Source: Paracamarosporium sp. OC-R06-R3 (Eukaryota > Ascomycota > Dothideomycetes > Pleosporales > Didymosphaeriaceae). Taken from it: 64,000 bases of DNA. The stretch spans positions 62,001 through 126,000 of the forward strand of contig JACVRA010000150.1 in assembly GCA_019828545.1 (NCBI GenBank), written 5' to 3'. Made by a program: the position numbers and the translations under genes. The notes beneath the pieces are model-generated. The model had not been told where the DNA came from and searched no databases. It saw only the letters and a program-made list of their open reading frames with translations. Position 1 is the stretch's first letter, and every line of letters starts with the position of its first letter. Below are positions 34,401-45,871 of this stretch, one piece after another.

Positions 34401-35925
34401 TGGCACGATGACTGAGAATACTGAGCCTATGGAGAGATGGTTGACGGTTGAAGAGGACGATATCACCATCTTCAAGGTGACGCTCTACAATGTCGCCAAT
34501 CTGTAACCGCTGAGCGGCATCTTCGAGTTTTTGGCCGGTGGTATCGCGTGCAAGAATGCTCAGCGCCATAGAGCGTCCATTCAATTTGATGATGTTGTTC
34601 GCTCCGGGATGGACGAAGGGCCCAGTCTTGACAAGTCTTTGCATCTTTTCGAAATTATATTGAGTGACCTTCTCAGGGTACGTCAAATTCTTCGCAACAC
34701 GCTGAGGCACTGCAACCTCATCGATTGCGAGGTTAGGGTCCGGTCCAATGACGGTACGACCTGAAAAGTCTACACGCTTTCCGGATAAATTCTGACGGAA
34801 CCGGCCACCTTTGCCCTTCAGTCGCTGGCAAAACCCACGCATCGTTTTTTGAAGTCCCTGCTGTTTCAGACCTGGCGTCTCGCTATTGATGTACATCGCG
34901 ATCTGCAACTGCAAGAAATCCCACTGCTCCATGAGTATCTGGAGAGGGAAACCACGTGCAAGTCCTGCACGGATAATACTGCTGATATGACAGATGTCAC
35001 CGATCTTGTTGGTAATATCGTCCTCGGTCGCACCTGCTTCCTGCATTACGGATGGTCGAATAGCTACGGGTGGTACAGGCATGTACTCCCAGATGAGCAT
35101 CTCCGGCCGGGCATCTTCTGGAATCATGGCCAATAGCTCGCAATCTTCAGGGGAGATTTTCTTGAAGAGATTAAGGGTCCGCAACGGGTGCATGTCGTCC
35201 ACTGCCTTCTTGAAATTCTTATCGACTTCATTGTTTGCGGCCTTTGCGGTTTCGAAAGATTGCTCAAACTCCCTCCGCCCGAGAGGGGTTTTCTTGGTTT
35301 TGGCAGTGGACCGCAGGAAGGCGTCGTACCGATTGTGGATGACCTTGAGAGGATGTCCAGGGACCTTGCGCACCGTGCCGTTGAGCGCACCGCAGTAGGG
35401 ACAGTTCTTCCTCTTCCGACATTCCTCCATGATCTTTTTTGCGTGGGCTGTCCGCTGAAGGTTGTCCATGCCTGGTCGACGCATGGTGCGCAGATGCCTC
35501 CGCCGCTCGGGCACGTCGAGCAAGACACGCGAGCAGTCCTTGCAAATGCAATTGAGCACGTCGATGATGTGCTTCAGGTACCCCACGTGGAAGGCTGGCA
35601 AGGCAAGCTTGATGTGACCAAAGTGGCCGTTGCACTCGTTCAAGCCCTCGCCGCAGGTCGTGCATTTGCCGACCTTGGTCGATATGCCCATGCGCGTGTC
35701 CATGGGCCCATTTTCCGTGAGGACGCGCGCGTTGTCGGCGGTTGTGGTGAGATCGTAGACATTGCGGTCGGACACTTCGAGAACGGCTTGGTTGACGACG
35801 TCTGGGTTGGAGTAGATGCCGAACTGGATGTGCTTGATGCGTGCGGGGATTTTGTCCACGACCTGCTCCTTTGCGTGGCGGGCCTGCGTGTCTGTCGCAG
35901 TCACGGTCGCGGTCGCGGTCGCCAT
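31462..35925 (-). CDS. RPC1: RNA polymerase III largest subunit RPC1 (RPC160)
   Basis: Catalytic beta-prime-like subunit that transcribes tRNA and 5S rRNA genes in the nucleus. Single uninterrupted exon of 1487 residues, close to the 1460 of yeast RPC160. Motifs: N-terminal zinc site [18 protein letters not shown], second zinc ligands CICKDC and CPYCG, [17 protein letters not shown], the lid/active-centre stretch [13 protein letters not shown], the Mg-binding [15 protein letters not shown] (about residue 525), the bridge-helix region [18 protein letters not shown], and late segments [20 protein letters not shown] and [22 protein letters not shown]. It ends without a heptad CTD, excluding Pol II. 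The SSIIRAG and [10 protein letters not shown] pattern fits Pol III rather than Pol I. The N-terminus is a short Thr/Ala repeat ([10 protein letters not shown]). Confidence 0.97.
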   Translation of the reverse strand: [1487 protein letters not shown]

Positions 35926-36425
35926 GGCAGAGGCTGCTTGTCGAGTGCTGCCGTCAGCAGGTTATCATGCTCGTGTGCCGGTGAGTCATTTGCGAGGAGC
36001 CTTGCCGTCTCTGCTCGCGCAAAGTTTCGAAGAAGTTGGGTGGGGCACCTCCGGGGCGCGCCAAGCCGCTCCAACGCGCGCCCCAACCTGAGCTGCAGGG
36101 CGATAAGCCGATAACACCGGATACAGCAAGCACGGACTGCCCGGCAGGCAGCTGCGACTGGGCGGCCGCACCTTCTGCCTCGAGCGTCACCTCTCTGGGG
36201 GATACAAGAGCCTCTCCTCGCACCCTCCGCCGTACCTCTGCAGCCGCGCCCTCTCTGGATGCCCTCGGGTTGAGTCGCCGGGCGTCTAACGCACCACTCA
36301 AGCACTGCCTCCTGCCTCCTACCACGGTTGAACACCCCCGCCAGAGCTCTACAACCAACCCCGCCCTCCCGTCTGCGTTCCACCACGCCTCCTGTCCTTC
36401 AGCCCACACCTGCTGCCCAGCAAAC
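35926..36425. promoter_or_regulatory. Divergent RPC1/FHA-protein promoter region
   Basis: 500 bp between opposite start codons, GC-rich and CT-rich on the plus strand toward 36425. The open frame continues upstream of 36426 through this stretch, but its sequence looks like translated UTR. Confidence 0.45.
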
Positions 36426-38736
36426 ATGGCGGCTGCCCAAGGTGAGTTCCCAAACAAGCGAACGTACACAGCCTTGCTCACGTCTCCAGCTGCCGTCCAA
36501 GTGACGCTCCGCTGCTCGGACCGCCTCGATGAGTACGGCACCCGCACCTTCACGCTCCGTCCAGGAGCCGCTGTGCCAGTCGGCCGAGCGTCCAAGAACA
36601 CCACGAAGCCAGGGCTTATGACCGGCCCTGACAACGCCTACATTGACAGCCCCACCATCTCCAGGGAGCATGCCGTCCTTACCGCGACCTCCTCGCCAAC
36701 GGCTTGCGTATACCTAACGGACAAAGGATCCATGCATGGGACCATGGTCAACGGCACCAAGCTAGAGCCTCAAAAGGCCCAACGACTCAACAACGGCGAT
36801 GTCCTGCAGTTCGGGGCCAACGTCACCCGCGAGCAGCGTGCGTTTAACTATCCTGGCAGTCCTCGCTTCGATGCTGACACATACTTAGTCTTCTATACCG
36901 CACGCCAGTTCACTTTTGAGTCATCTCTCCCTTCGTATCCCCATGGCTTTACGGTGCCTGAATCTTCCGACGACGAGGAGATTGAGGTAGACGAGGCCAT
37001 GAGCTGCCCCCCACAATACGGAACGCAGACAAATCCCGTCACTATCGAAGACATGGAAGAGCCTCGCCTCGGTGAGGTAGTGGGGATTCATCCCGACGCT
37101 AATGACGATGATGAGCTCGACGATGATGAGCTTAACAAAGACCTTCACCATACCGGTAAGTCACTAATTGTTGCATAATCCACCCCTTGCAACCTGTCTT
37201 GAATGTGACACCCCGTACTAACGAAACATAGCTGTTCCCCTCGACCCCAGCGAAGACAGCCAAGAGCGATCTCCCTCAGCGGACCTCGATGATCACGTGT
37301 TCTACCTTGAAGACGTCTCGACCACTTTCTCTTCTCCAATTCGCCACGCGTTTGTAGAAGATGCCCCCTTGAACAGTGAAGTCGCTTCGATCTATTCCAG
37401 CGGCGATGATCAAGTGTCTCACGTGTCTCACATAGACAGTTGCGCGTCAGTAGCTGACTCTAATGAGAGCCAATCCGATGGTGATATGGATTTGGAAGAC
37501 AACGATGAAGAAGAAGAAGAAGAAGAAGAAGAAGAGGAGGAGGAGGAGGAGGAGGAGGAGGAAGAGGAGGAGGAGGAGGAGGAGGAAGAAGAAGAGGAGG
37601 AGGTAGCTGCACCTCTGCTGCCACCTTCACAGCTGAAGCTCACCAACGAGATGCAGCTCATGCTTCTGGAGCAGCAAAATAGGCAGCGCTTGCTGAAGGC
37701 CAGACAAGAGCAGGTCAGTCATCAGCATGCACTCGACGTTCGTGAAAGCTCTGCAGATGGTTCCGTTTCCGTCAGAACCAAGGAACAGGGCTTGATTGGT
37801 ATCCCCACCAAGGATATGGACGCTGTTCGTAACGACAGCTCAGAGTTGGGTTTATCCATGCCGATCGGCCCCTTCGTGAGCCTTGGCTCTAGTACACAGC
37901 CAGCGACCAAAGCTGAACCTACAAAACTTTCAGAGCCGGAACTACGCACGGAGCCATACTTCAATTCGAACGGCATGTTCGGTGAGACGTTCAATCAGAT
38001 TTGCTTTGACAGTATGGAAGCTGCACCACCTCGGCCGACAGCTCCTCGCCCGATGCAATGGGGCGTGCTTGATTATAGCAGCCCATTCTCTCCACGTGAG
38101 TTTGATACTTTGGTTCCGTTTAATAGTATACTTGATTCTGACATTTCACCAGCAACAAACAACCCCTCATTCCATGGCGCATACTCTTCTGATATTCTAG
38201 GCAATTATCCAGGTCCGGTCGAGCCGCTCTTGCCTAGCCCGTACGCTGCACAACAAGCTTATTCCTCGGCATCACCGTCAGATAATGCTTGGGAGCCTCC
38301 CAAGGACTCTGCTGCAGTTCCAATATCAGGTGTACGGACACCGCCACCCGCAGCGTCTTCTGAGATTTCGTCGCCCCCAATGCGTCGAACTGAAGTATCA
38401 ATTCGTGAGATCGTCGAAGATACCACTCAACAGCCACCAACGCCAACGTCGATCACTGTAGGCTTGAAACGTAAAGCGGAAGTGTTGGATGAGGCTGTCG
38501 AAGGATCCGACAAAGAGCCAACGCCTGTGCCACAGTCACTGTCCAACACAAGTGGTACACCAGTCGAGGTGACTGACCCTGCAGATGCAGCTGGCCAGCG
38601 TCCCAAGAAGCGATTGCGATCTCGTATCGGAGGTGCCATGAAGACAGCTGCAGCCTGGATGGTACCTGGCGTCGTCGGTGCTGCTGCATCCGTAGCCTTC
38701 CTCACTTCAGTACCCAACGATTTCTTTGTTGCTTAG
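36426..38736 (+). CDS. FHA-domain protein with poly-Glu tract and C-terminal hydrophobic segment
   Basis: Two exons: 36426-37155 and 37232-38736; intron 76 bp with GTAAGT donor, TACTAAC branch and CATAG acceptor; 744 residues. An FHA domain sits at about residues 30-145: VPVGRAS (GR), PTISREHAVL (SxxH) and MVNGTKLEP (NG) are the phosphothreonine-binding signatures. Acidic stretches follow, then 32 consecutive Glu codons (37507-37602), a helical Gln/Arg-rich segment (NEMQLMLLEQQNRQRLLKAR), a Pro/Ser-rich linker, basic RPKKRLRSRIGG, and a terminal hydrophobic WMVPGVVGAAASVAFLTSV that could be a tail anchor. Start chosen at 36426 (ATGGCGGCTGCC). FHA plus tail anchor is reminiscent of Far9/Far10-SLMAP of STRIPAK complexes; the lack of evident long coiled coils makes that only a possibility. 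Confidence 0.85.
37507..37602 (+). repeat. GAA/GAG trinucleotide repeat coding 32 Glu
   Basis: Thirty-two uninterrupted GAA or GAG codons inside exon 2 of the FHA gene. Mixed codons indicate some age or selection rather than a pure recent expansion. It opens long artefactual Ser-rich frames on the other strand. Confidence 0.95.
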
Positions 38737-41317
38737 AGCGACTAAATTTATCCACAGACCTGGAGATCAGATCAGATACAGGTTCAACCAATATCTGGAG
38801 TTCAAACATACCCTCGCATTTTAGGGCCTAGGGTGACACAGGGTATTGAAACTTTTAGCACGGCTCCGTACGATCGATCGTGGCCTTGATCTTGAGTCTG
38901 GTCTTTTGTGCCCCTCCTATTGGTGTTTTGGTTTATAACGGTGGGGTTTCTTGTGTGTTCATGGTTGTGTTCGACTGGAGTTTGCATGGCAAGCATTATC
39001 AGGGAACATGCGTTACGCGGTCATGTGGATGGGTGAGGTTCTATGTGACGGAGCACTAAGGCACGGATCTCGTATCGATACTTGCAGTTTTCATTGGCGT
39101 TATGGGTTTTGACGCCTCACGACCCCCACATATATTCCCCTAGTCATCACGGTATATCCCCAGTAGCCAGTAGTTATGAAATTTTCTGTTTTCTACAAAT
39201 AAGTCTCTCCTGCTGGACCTTTGCTGCATTGCTCTGGGCATGATATACATGCATCTCGTAGACCAGCTCGGTATGCATCTCTCGTTGAAATGGCTAACTC
39301 CAAGAGTGCGTACACCTTGTAGGATATTCGCCTAGCCTATATGTTTATTCATGCGAAAATTTTTTACTCCATGCTTAACCTTTCCGCGGAGAAATAAGAT
39401 AGCTGCGTGTAAGCTCGATGTGTTCTGGGCATTGTCAAACATAGCATCAGAGTCGACAAGCGATCGTTATTCGAGGAATTAGGGGTTTGTGGACGGCCTG
39501 TGTGTGGCAGGGTGGTGTGAATATGGGATGATAACAACAACCTATTCAATTAAATTCATGGTCTGTATGTCTTGTGATAAAGTCGGTTCTACCGGCTAGA
39601 GATTGGTCCTCATGCGCTGCGGGCGACTTGTCTCGGTGGTAGAAATTTGCCGAGTCCACCCGGTGCGTATGTGCGGCACGAGGAGCGGTGTTGCTGAACG
39701 AGATAGATCTTGTGAAGATGAGCGAGTGATATGCCGGTATGTGGTGATGAATTGAAATACAAGGCTTGTGTAACAAGGCAGAGAAGATATTTGTGAAGGT
39801 GCCTGGTTCTGCCGTCTCTATACACACTACTATTTAGACATAAGTTAGATAATGGTGAGATATTCTCGGCTAGATAATATACGCTAACAAACTGTCTATT
39901 TGAGGTCTTCATCTGGAACCGCTATCTATTCCTTGACACTGCTGAATTTGTAACAAGTCGTCATGGGGCCTTGATTTGCCTTAACGGAATAAAATCCATG
40001 TGTGAATGTAAAGGTGGCGTACTGCATTGGCCAAATGGCTTGTTCTGGACATCTGCAGTATATTTTGAACTGTCACAATTTACGTCATAGTGTCCACACT
40101 TGTAACGTGATGCTGTGCCTGATGATACAGCCAAGAAGATGCGGTCAGTCTTCCCAATCACTCGGCGGTTGTCATACCTTGAATGTTGGGAGAAGAAATC
40201 CTGTGAGTAACGCATCAGGTACGCGATGTAAGTACTGTTGTGTTTGCAACCCATCACATGAAGAAATTCGATTGAGCCTTGAATAATGAGGAGAGCAATG
40301 CAGGCCGACCCAGTCGTGGACAATCTCAGCAAGATGACTGAGTGCTCACGTCTGTATGAGCCTATCGAAGAAAAATATCCAAGAATCACACAGAAAGTCT
40401 CTATCGCGCAAGATCGACATAATCCCATACCTCGATAAAGCGGTATGCAGTTTCAAATGTTCCAATGATATCAATGCCTCGGACTGATATTTAGGAGCAC
40501 AACAGCTAGCGTGTGCGGATTCCTGTGCACGTCATGCACTACCTTATGTCTCAGATTTTCACAGTCGTAGTACTCTTCTGTGTATACTCCAGCTTGACCA
40601 CATTTCACAAGCCTAAGTTATTCCTCTGAACCATTGATCTGCCCTGCTAACTCAATGTACAGTTCTGATGAGGAATGCTGTATGCTATGAATTGACTGCA
40701 TTTACTCGGAAGCGGCTTGTAGCACCTTGGCTTGTCCAAGTTACAGGAATGCACTAAGTAATCGAACGTGTTCCCCGTCAGAACAACGTGGAGAACCAGT
40801 AACATTAGGCACTATCATTTAGTGATAAATCCTTCCTTACAACGTAATGTATAGGCATTTTTATAAGGATTCGGTATCTGTGGTTTGCTGAGAATACCTA
40901 ATCTCATAGCCTTGAACATTGACGCGTAGATATATGTGCTTGCGGATTACATGCAACATCCGGTAAGAGAAAATGGCTCGGTTCCGCACTATGGAATCGC
41001 AGTGTTACGTGACATGCATAGGAACAGGTAAGCTTGTACCTTGATTTGATATATCCCGAAACTTAGATCACCCATTCACCAGCCGATCGTGAGAGCTGTT
41101 GTGTCAAACGGGAACGGACGCACAGCATCGTTGTACTCTATTCTGAAAGTATGGCGAAATGTTCCTCAAATTAGCTCATCTGACAAATTGCAATCATGTG
41201 CTGCTGGGAATGTCTGTAACAGAGGCTAAATCGAGTATTTACCATGCAGAAATTATGTACAATAAGACAAAGAAAACATCAACGAGAAGAAAACTATATG
41301 TGTTCCTTACTAATCGT
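38737..41317. other. Gene-free spacer at the start of the AT-rich accessory block
   Basis: 2.6 kb, increasingly AT-rich. All open frames are short and domainless. AGATCAGATC near 38762 echoes the pentamer array at 25454. No tRNA, 5S rRNA or transposon ends recognised. Confidence 0.5.
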
Positions 41318-42565
41318 TCATAGACTGCCAGAGGGACTGTCATGTCGACTATCTCTTGACTCCTCCGTGATGACGATACCCGTAGTCTTCATAATTCCTG
41401 CTCCAGCTCTTCTCTCGTCATCCTCCAAGATTGCCTTTTCGCTCTCACTGTCACTGTCCAACACACTTTCCCCAACATGATAAGACTTGCGCGTACTCCG
41501 TTCACCTTTACCCATTGTGTGCATCCGAATGTCGTTGCCATGAGTAGAGCGACCACCGTAGCCTTGACCTGGGGTGCCATAGGCGGGTGTTGATTTGGGA
41601 CCGTTTGTTGACAGGCCTGGGAAGTATTTGTGAAAGAGACCATCGAAGACTTTGCGGAGGGGCGGCAAGGAGGCAATGAAGATGCCGACCTGGAGCTCAG
41701 CGCTGGACCAAATCGAAAGATTAACACCGGTCCAAGTTGGGTCCATTGTTTTAGTTATAGTGCCTAGTTGAACTGTTTTAAAGATGGAGCAAATCATCAC
41801 ACTATGCTCGTTAGATGGCGATGCATCGTCGGTTCGCGTAAACTCACATGACACTGAGGAGGAAGACCACTCGCAAACCCCATTGTGTTCGCTTGGGAAG
41901 CTGAACTCTAGAAAGGTACACGATTGGTGCAACCACGTAGACGACGTCAGTCAAGATGTTGACAATTCCTTGAGCATACGAAAGTGGCAAGGTACCGACT
42001 GCCCAACACTTCTTGTCCGTAATGCCCCGGTTCCAGTTCGCTTCGAGCGGTGCGCACCCGAAGAGCGTGAACACGGGCGCCAAGAAGTTGATAGCTGTGA
42101 TCACCAATATGGAGAACCATACGATGGTGCGATATAATCTAGAGAAGTCGAGAACGAGTAGGTACGCGCAGATCGACCACTTCAAGATCGCCACCGCGAC
42201 AATGTTTATAATCTGGTTGATCCAGAGATAGTATGAGTAATGCATGAGCATCGCCATAGTGATTGAAGGGTCTTTCATGTGCCTTCCAAGACCATTATCA
42301 ACTAGGACGAAGCGAATGATGGTATTCGCAATCGATAAAGCCTTCCTCGATGTCAGCATCAATGTCGTGAGCCGCTGAATTGACATGTACAACATACCCA
42401 CGATAACATTAGCAGGTAGTCGCACACCAAGAAATTGCCTCTCTGCATGAGACCGTAAATGCACCGCCATAGGAGGAATATCGTGCAGAGGACGGTCATA
42501 GCCGTGGTAGGCACCAAAATCTTGTAGCGCTCATTGGGCCAGTCCTGCTGCACCGCATCGCTCAT
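41318..42565 (-). CDS. Pth11-like rhodopsin-domain integral membrane protein
   Basis: Three exons: 42565-42398, 42341-41848, 41801-41318; introns 56 and 46 bp; 1146 nt, 381 residues. Seven hydrophobic segments are visible, including VPTTAMTVLCTIFLLWRCIY, LSIANTIIRFVLV, YLWINQIINIVAVAILKWS, TIVWFSILVITAINFLAPVF, IVNILTDVVYVVAPIVYL and the last near GIFIASLPPLRKVF. Family hallmarks: DYLLMLSW and NGLGRH (rhodopsin-domain proteins carry D-WLM and GxGxH-like motifs), FGCAPLEANWN and KCWAVGTLPLSYAQGIVNILTD. A Ser/acidic cytosolic tail follows. There is no CFEM domain. Such proteins act as plasma-membrane receptors or sensors in some species; ligand unknown. The acceptor at 42342 (GGAAG) is unusual but gives perfect continuity. 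Confidence 0.87.
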
Positions 42566-43892
42566 CGTGACTATAGAAGTAAGCGAGTAATTCCTAGCAA
42601 TCTTCGTAGACTACAAGACGTAACACATTGTATAGCATAACTTACTGTCTTAATGGTAGGACCAAAAACTGCACCGCGAGTCGAAGATCGTGAACAGATG
42701 CGGAAGACAGCAGGCGTTCTCACCGCATGTCATAAGTGGTTCTTCCCGCACTTTAGGGGCCACCGTCAAAATTTGATCCAGGAGCCAGGTCCCTGTAGAA
42801 CCACGAAGTGGCAAGAGTACCGCGCCAATATCCCGGTGACATGCAAGGCCAAGGATTCCCGCGATCTGGAGTTGTGACCGAGGCAGCTGTCAGCAATTCC
42901 GTCCAGTCAATGTTCGTATAGACACGGGAACGGGTCCAACGAGATCCACAGCAAGACTGACAATCTGCCCATGTCTCTACGAAGTGGATACTCTATCCTT
43001 CTAGAACTCGACGAAAGCACCAGATCCGATGTATCACCAGTTCTCATCGTTGGATTTTCATTTGCGGAAAATTGACAGCAAGGGCTCTTATCGTTCTTTA
43101 CGCGTCCCATTTCAAGGGGCATGGTGCACCCGGATGTTGATGGGAGGCCTGCGCAGCTACTTAGTAGCGTAGGCGAAGCCCATCGTGGATTATACTAGGG
43201 TTGGTAAAGCAAGCCGAAACTGAGGAAGCTAGCGTATTCGGAACATGCAACCTTTTCTCCGAGAACGCCACAAGTACGACAGCGTCGTCAGGCAATCTGA
43301 AATTACCGGGGCGATGGTTTCCCAAGGCCCATCATCCTTGCCCACGTGCTGCAAGGCATGAAGGAGCCGCCGAGTCATGAAACCGAGATGGACCCACAAA
43401 CACGTTGTAAGCGACCCTGTAACGGTATTGGGTAGCGTCTAGCTACCTCTAGTTTTAAGCCATCGTTTGAACTTCTCTTAAGGGTCGCGCCTCGGCGCGG
43501 ACCGAAGTGACAGGTGTAGTTACAGCGGTGGACACTGCCAGGATGTCACCACTGTCAGACGGCAGTAGCGCTTCCAGGACCCTTTTCATGATGAAATCCT
43601 TGGCCGGCAGTTCCGGTGGGTACCTATTCACTCTCTCTTTACCCAGCTCGGTAAGTACCCGACAGAAAGATGAAGGGGAATAATACTTTCTGGGTGTCGC
43701 CGCGCAAGATGCCGAGTGCTCCACGCGCAAGCACCGCTCGTATGGATTTGGCGAATAGCTTCAACAGTAGCTCCGCTGCGCTCTGATCGTATAAGAACTC
43801 GAAGTCGCGCGCCATACGCTGACCCACTCGCTGCTAATTGCGTCGCATTCTGCGTCTCAGTCTACTCTCTTTAATCTTTCACTTGAGGCCAG
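42566..43892. other. Divergent spacer, Pth11-like (-) and GMC (+)
   Basis: 1.3 kb holding two promoters. Small frames show no domains. Confidence 0.5.
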
Positions 43893-45871
43893 ATGGCTGT
43901 CTTTTCGCGGGTGGCCGTGGCCGTTCCACTCGTTTCGGCCCTTTTCAATTCCGTTTCTGCTTCCACTTATTGTTCAAAGAACGATACTGTAATTGAGCAT
44001 GTCACGGAGTACGATTATATAATTGTCGGAGGAGGTATTACCGGTTTGGTAGTGGCAAACCGATTAACAGAGGACAAGAATAGTAAGTCACCTTCCTGGA
44101 CACGAGCCGATTTGATTTTTGACATGTGTCGCAGAAACCGTCCTCGTTATTGAAAGTGGCGAGAACATCGACACCGTTGGTAACACTATCCCTTACAAGG
44201 CCAACGATATCGCCGCTGCTGCTCCGCTAAAATGGACGGGTTTCACAACCCAGCCTGAAGCCCAACTGAATAATAAGACGTACAATGTCAACGTGGGAAA
44301 GGTGCTTGGTGGTGGGTCGGTCATCAATGGAATGGTCTACGACCGAGGTAACGCCGCTGATTACGATGCGTGGGAGGCGCTCGGTAACGAGGGTTGGGGA
44401 TGGGCCGGCATGGAGCCCTACTTCATCAAGGGCACAACCTTCCAGCCGCCGTCACCTGAGGTGGCCGAAGCTTTCAATATTACCTGGGACCCGGATACCT
44501 ATGGCAACGGACCTTTGAGCGTCAGTATCACTGACACACAGTATGCCGATATCAGTGAGTACTGGGCGGCTTGGAAGGCCTCTGGTGTCGATGTTCCCGT
44601 TGATGGTAATGCTGGCGCTGTCGGTCCTTCCTGGTTTGGCAACACTATGGACAAGAAGACAGGCCGCAGGGCGCACGCTCGTTACGCTTATTATGACCCT
44701 ATCGCCAACCGCACGAACCTCCACGTTATGACCAAGACCACCGCACAACAGATTGTATGGGACCAAGTTCAAGAGACTTTGGCGCGTGGTGTTGAGATCG
44801 TGGATGCCAACAACAAGACCTCTGTTGTTGTCGCAAAGAGGGAGGTCATCCTAGCTGCGGGCGCAGTTCAGACACCTAAGCTGCTGCAAATTAGTGGAGT
44901 CGGGCCCAAGTCAATTCTCGAAGCTGCCGGTGTGAAGGTTAGGTATGCGAACGATGGCGTCGGTTCGAATTTCCAAGACCATCCATATGGCACCATTATT
45001 TTCAACACCACATCTAAGGCTTTCCCTAACGTAAACTCGCTTACGACAAATGCCACTTTCAACGCCTCGGCGTGGGAAGAATACGTTGAGCACAAGACCG
45101 GCCCGTACACTTATGCTCGCGGTAATGCTCTGGCTTTCATCTCTCTTCCGGACATGACCTCAGAGGTCGACGCAGTCGTCGACAGTCTCAACAGCCAATC
45201 GGCCGCTTCATACCTACCCTCTATCTACCGCAACAGCACTCGATTGTTGAAAGGATTCGCTGCTCAGCGTGAGGTTATTGCTGGGTTATTCAAGCGCAAG
45301 GATGCTGCCGTGGCCGAATTCCCTGTTCCCCCAGATGGTGCTTACGGTCTTGTTGGCGTCGAGAAGCCACTCTCGCGTGGAATCATTCACCTCAATGCTA
45401 CGAACCCAACCGGACCTCCTGTTATCCAGTTCAATGCCTTCATGAACCCGGTTGATAAGCAGATCCTCGGTATTGGTACACGCTTCTTCCGTAGCGTTTG
45501 GAATCGCCCTGAGCTTGCGAAGCTTGTCCATGAGGAGACGGTTCCTGGAGCTAACTATACCACTGACGAAGAGATCTACTCGGCTCTGTTGGCTAAAGCC
45601 TCTGTGGCACCTACATTATCTCATCCTTCCGCTTCATGCCCAATGATGGCCGAGGAGAACGGTGGTTGCGTCGATAGCACACTATTGGTGTACGGAACGC
45701 AGCACCTTTCCATCGTTGATGCTTCCATTATTCCCATCATTCCTTCCTGCCACTTGCAGGCTACGATGTACGGTGTTGGAGAGAAGGTATGTACTTTGCG
45801 AGTAGGAACTGAGTATGTCCCAGCTGACTTTATACCTTTAGGCCGCGGATGTGATAAAAGCAAGACAGTAA
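43893..45871 (+). CDS. Secreted GMC oxidoreductase (FAD; glucose/alcohol oxidase type)
   Basis: Oxidises an alcohol or sugar with FAD. Three exons: 43893-44082, 44135-45786, 45842-45871; introns 52 and 55 bp; 1872 nt, 623 residues. Signal peptide MAVFSRVAVAVPLVSALFNS ending near VSA-ST. Dinucleotide fold YDYIIVGGGITGLVVANRL; GMC signature 1 around GKVLGGGSVINGMVYDRG; signature 2 around GAVQTPKLLQISGVGP; C-terminal HPSASCPM (H560) and IPSCHLQATMYGVGEKAAD (H603) supply the catalytic His pair equivalent to glucose oxidase His516/His559. Many N-x-S/T sites fit secretion. Without the last intron the frame runs on to 45975; splicing 45787-45841 gives the normal ending AADVIKARQ. The substrate cannot be read from the sequence. 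Confidence 0.93.

Noticed and set aside
36036..36425. N-terminal extension of the FHA protein by 130 codons
   Set aside because: The sequence looks like translated CT-rich leader and overlaps the RPC1 promoter; the ATG at 36426 has a good context and begins a sensible protein.
37428..37661. Poly-Ser protein on the minus strand
   Set aside because: It is the antisense shadow of the GAA/GAG repeat coding poly-Glu in the FHA gene.
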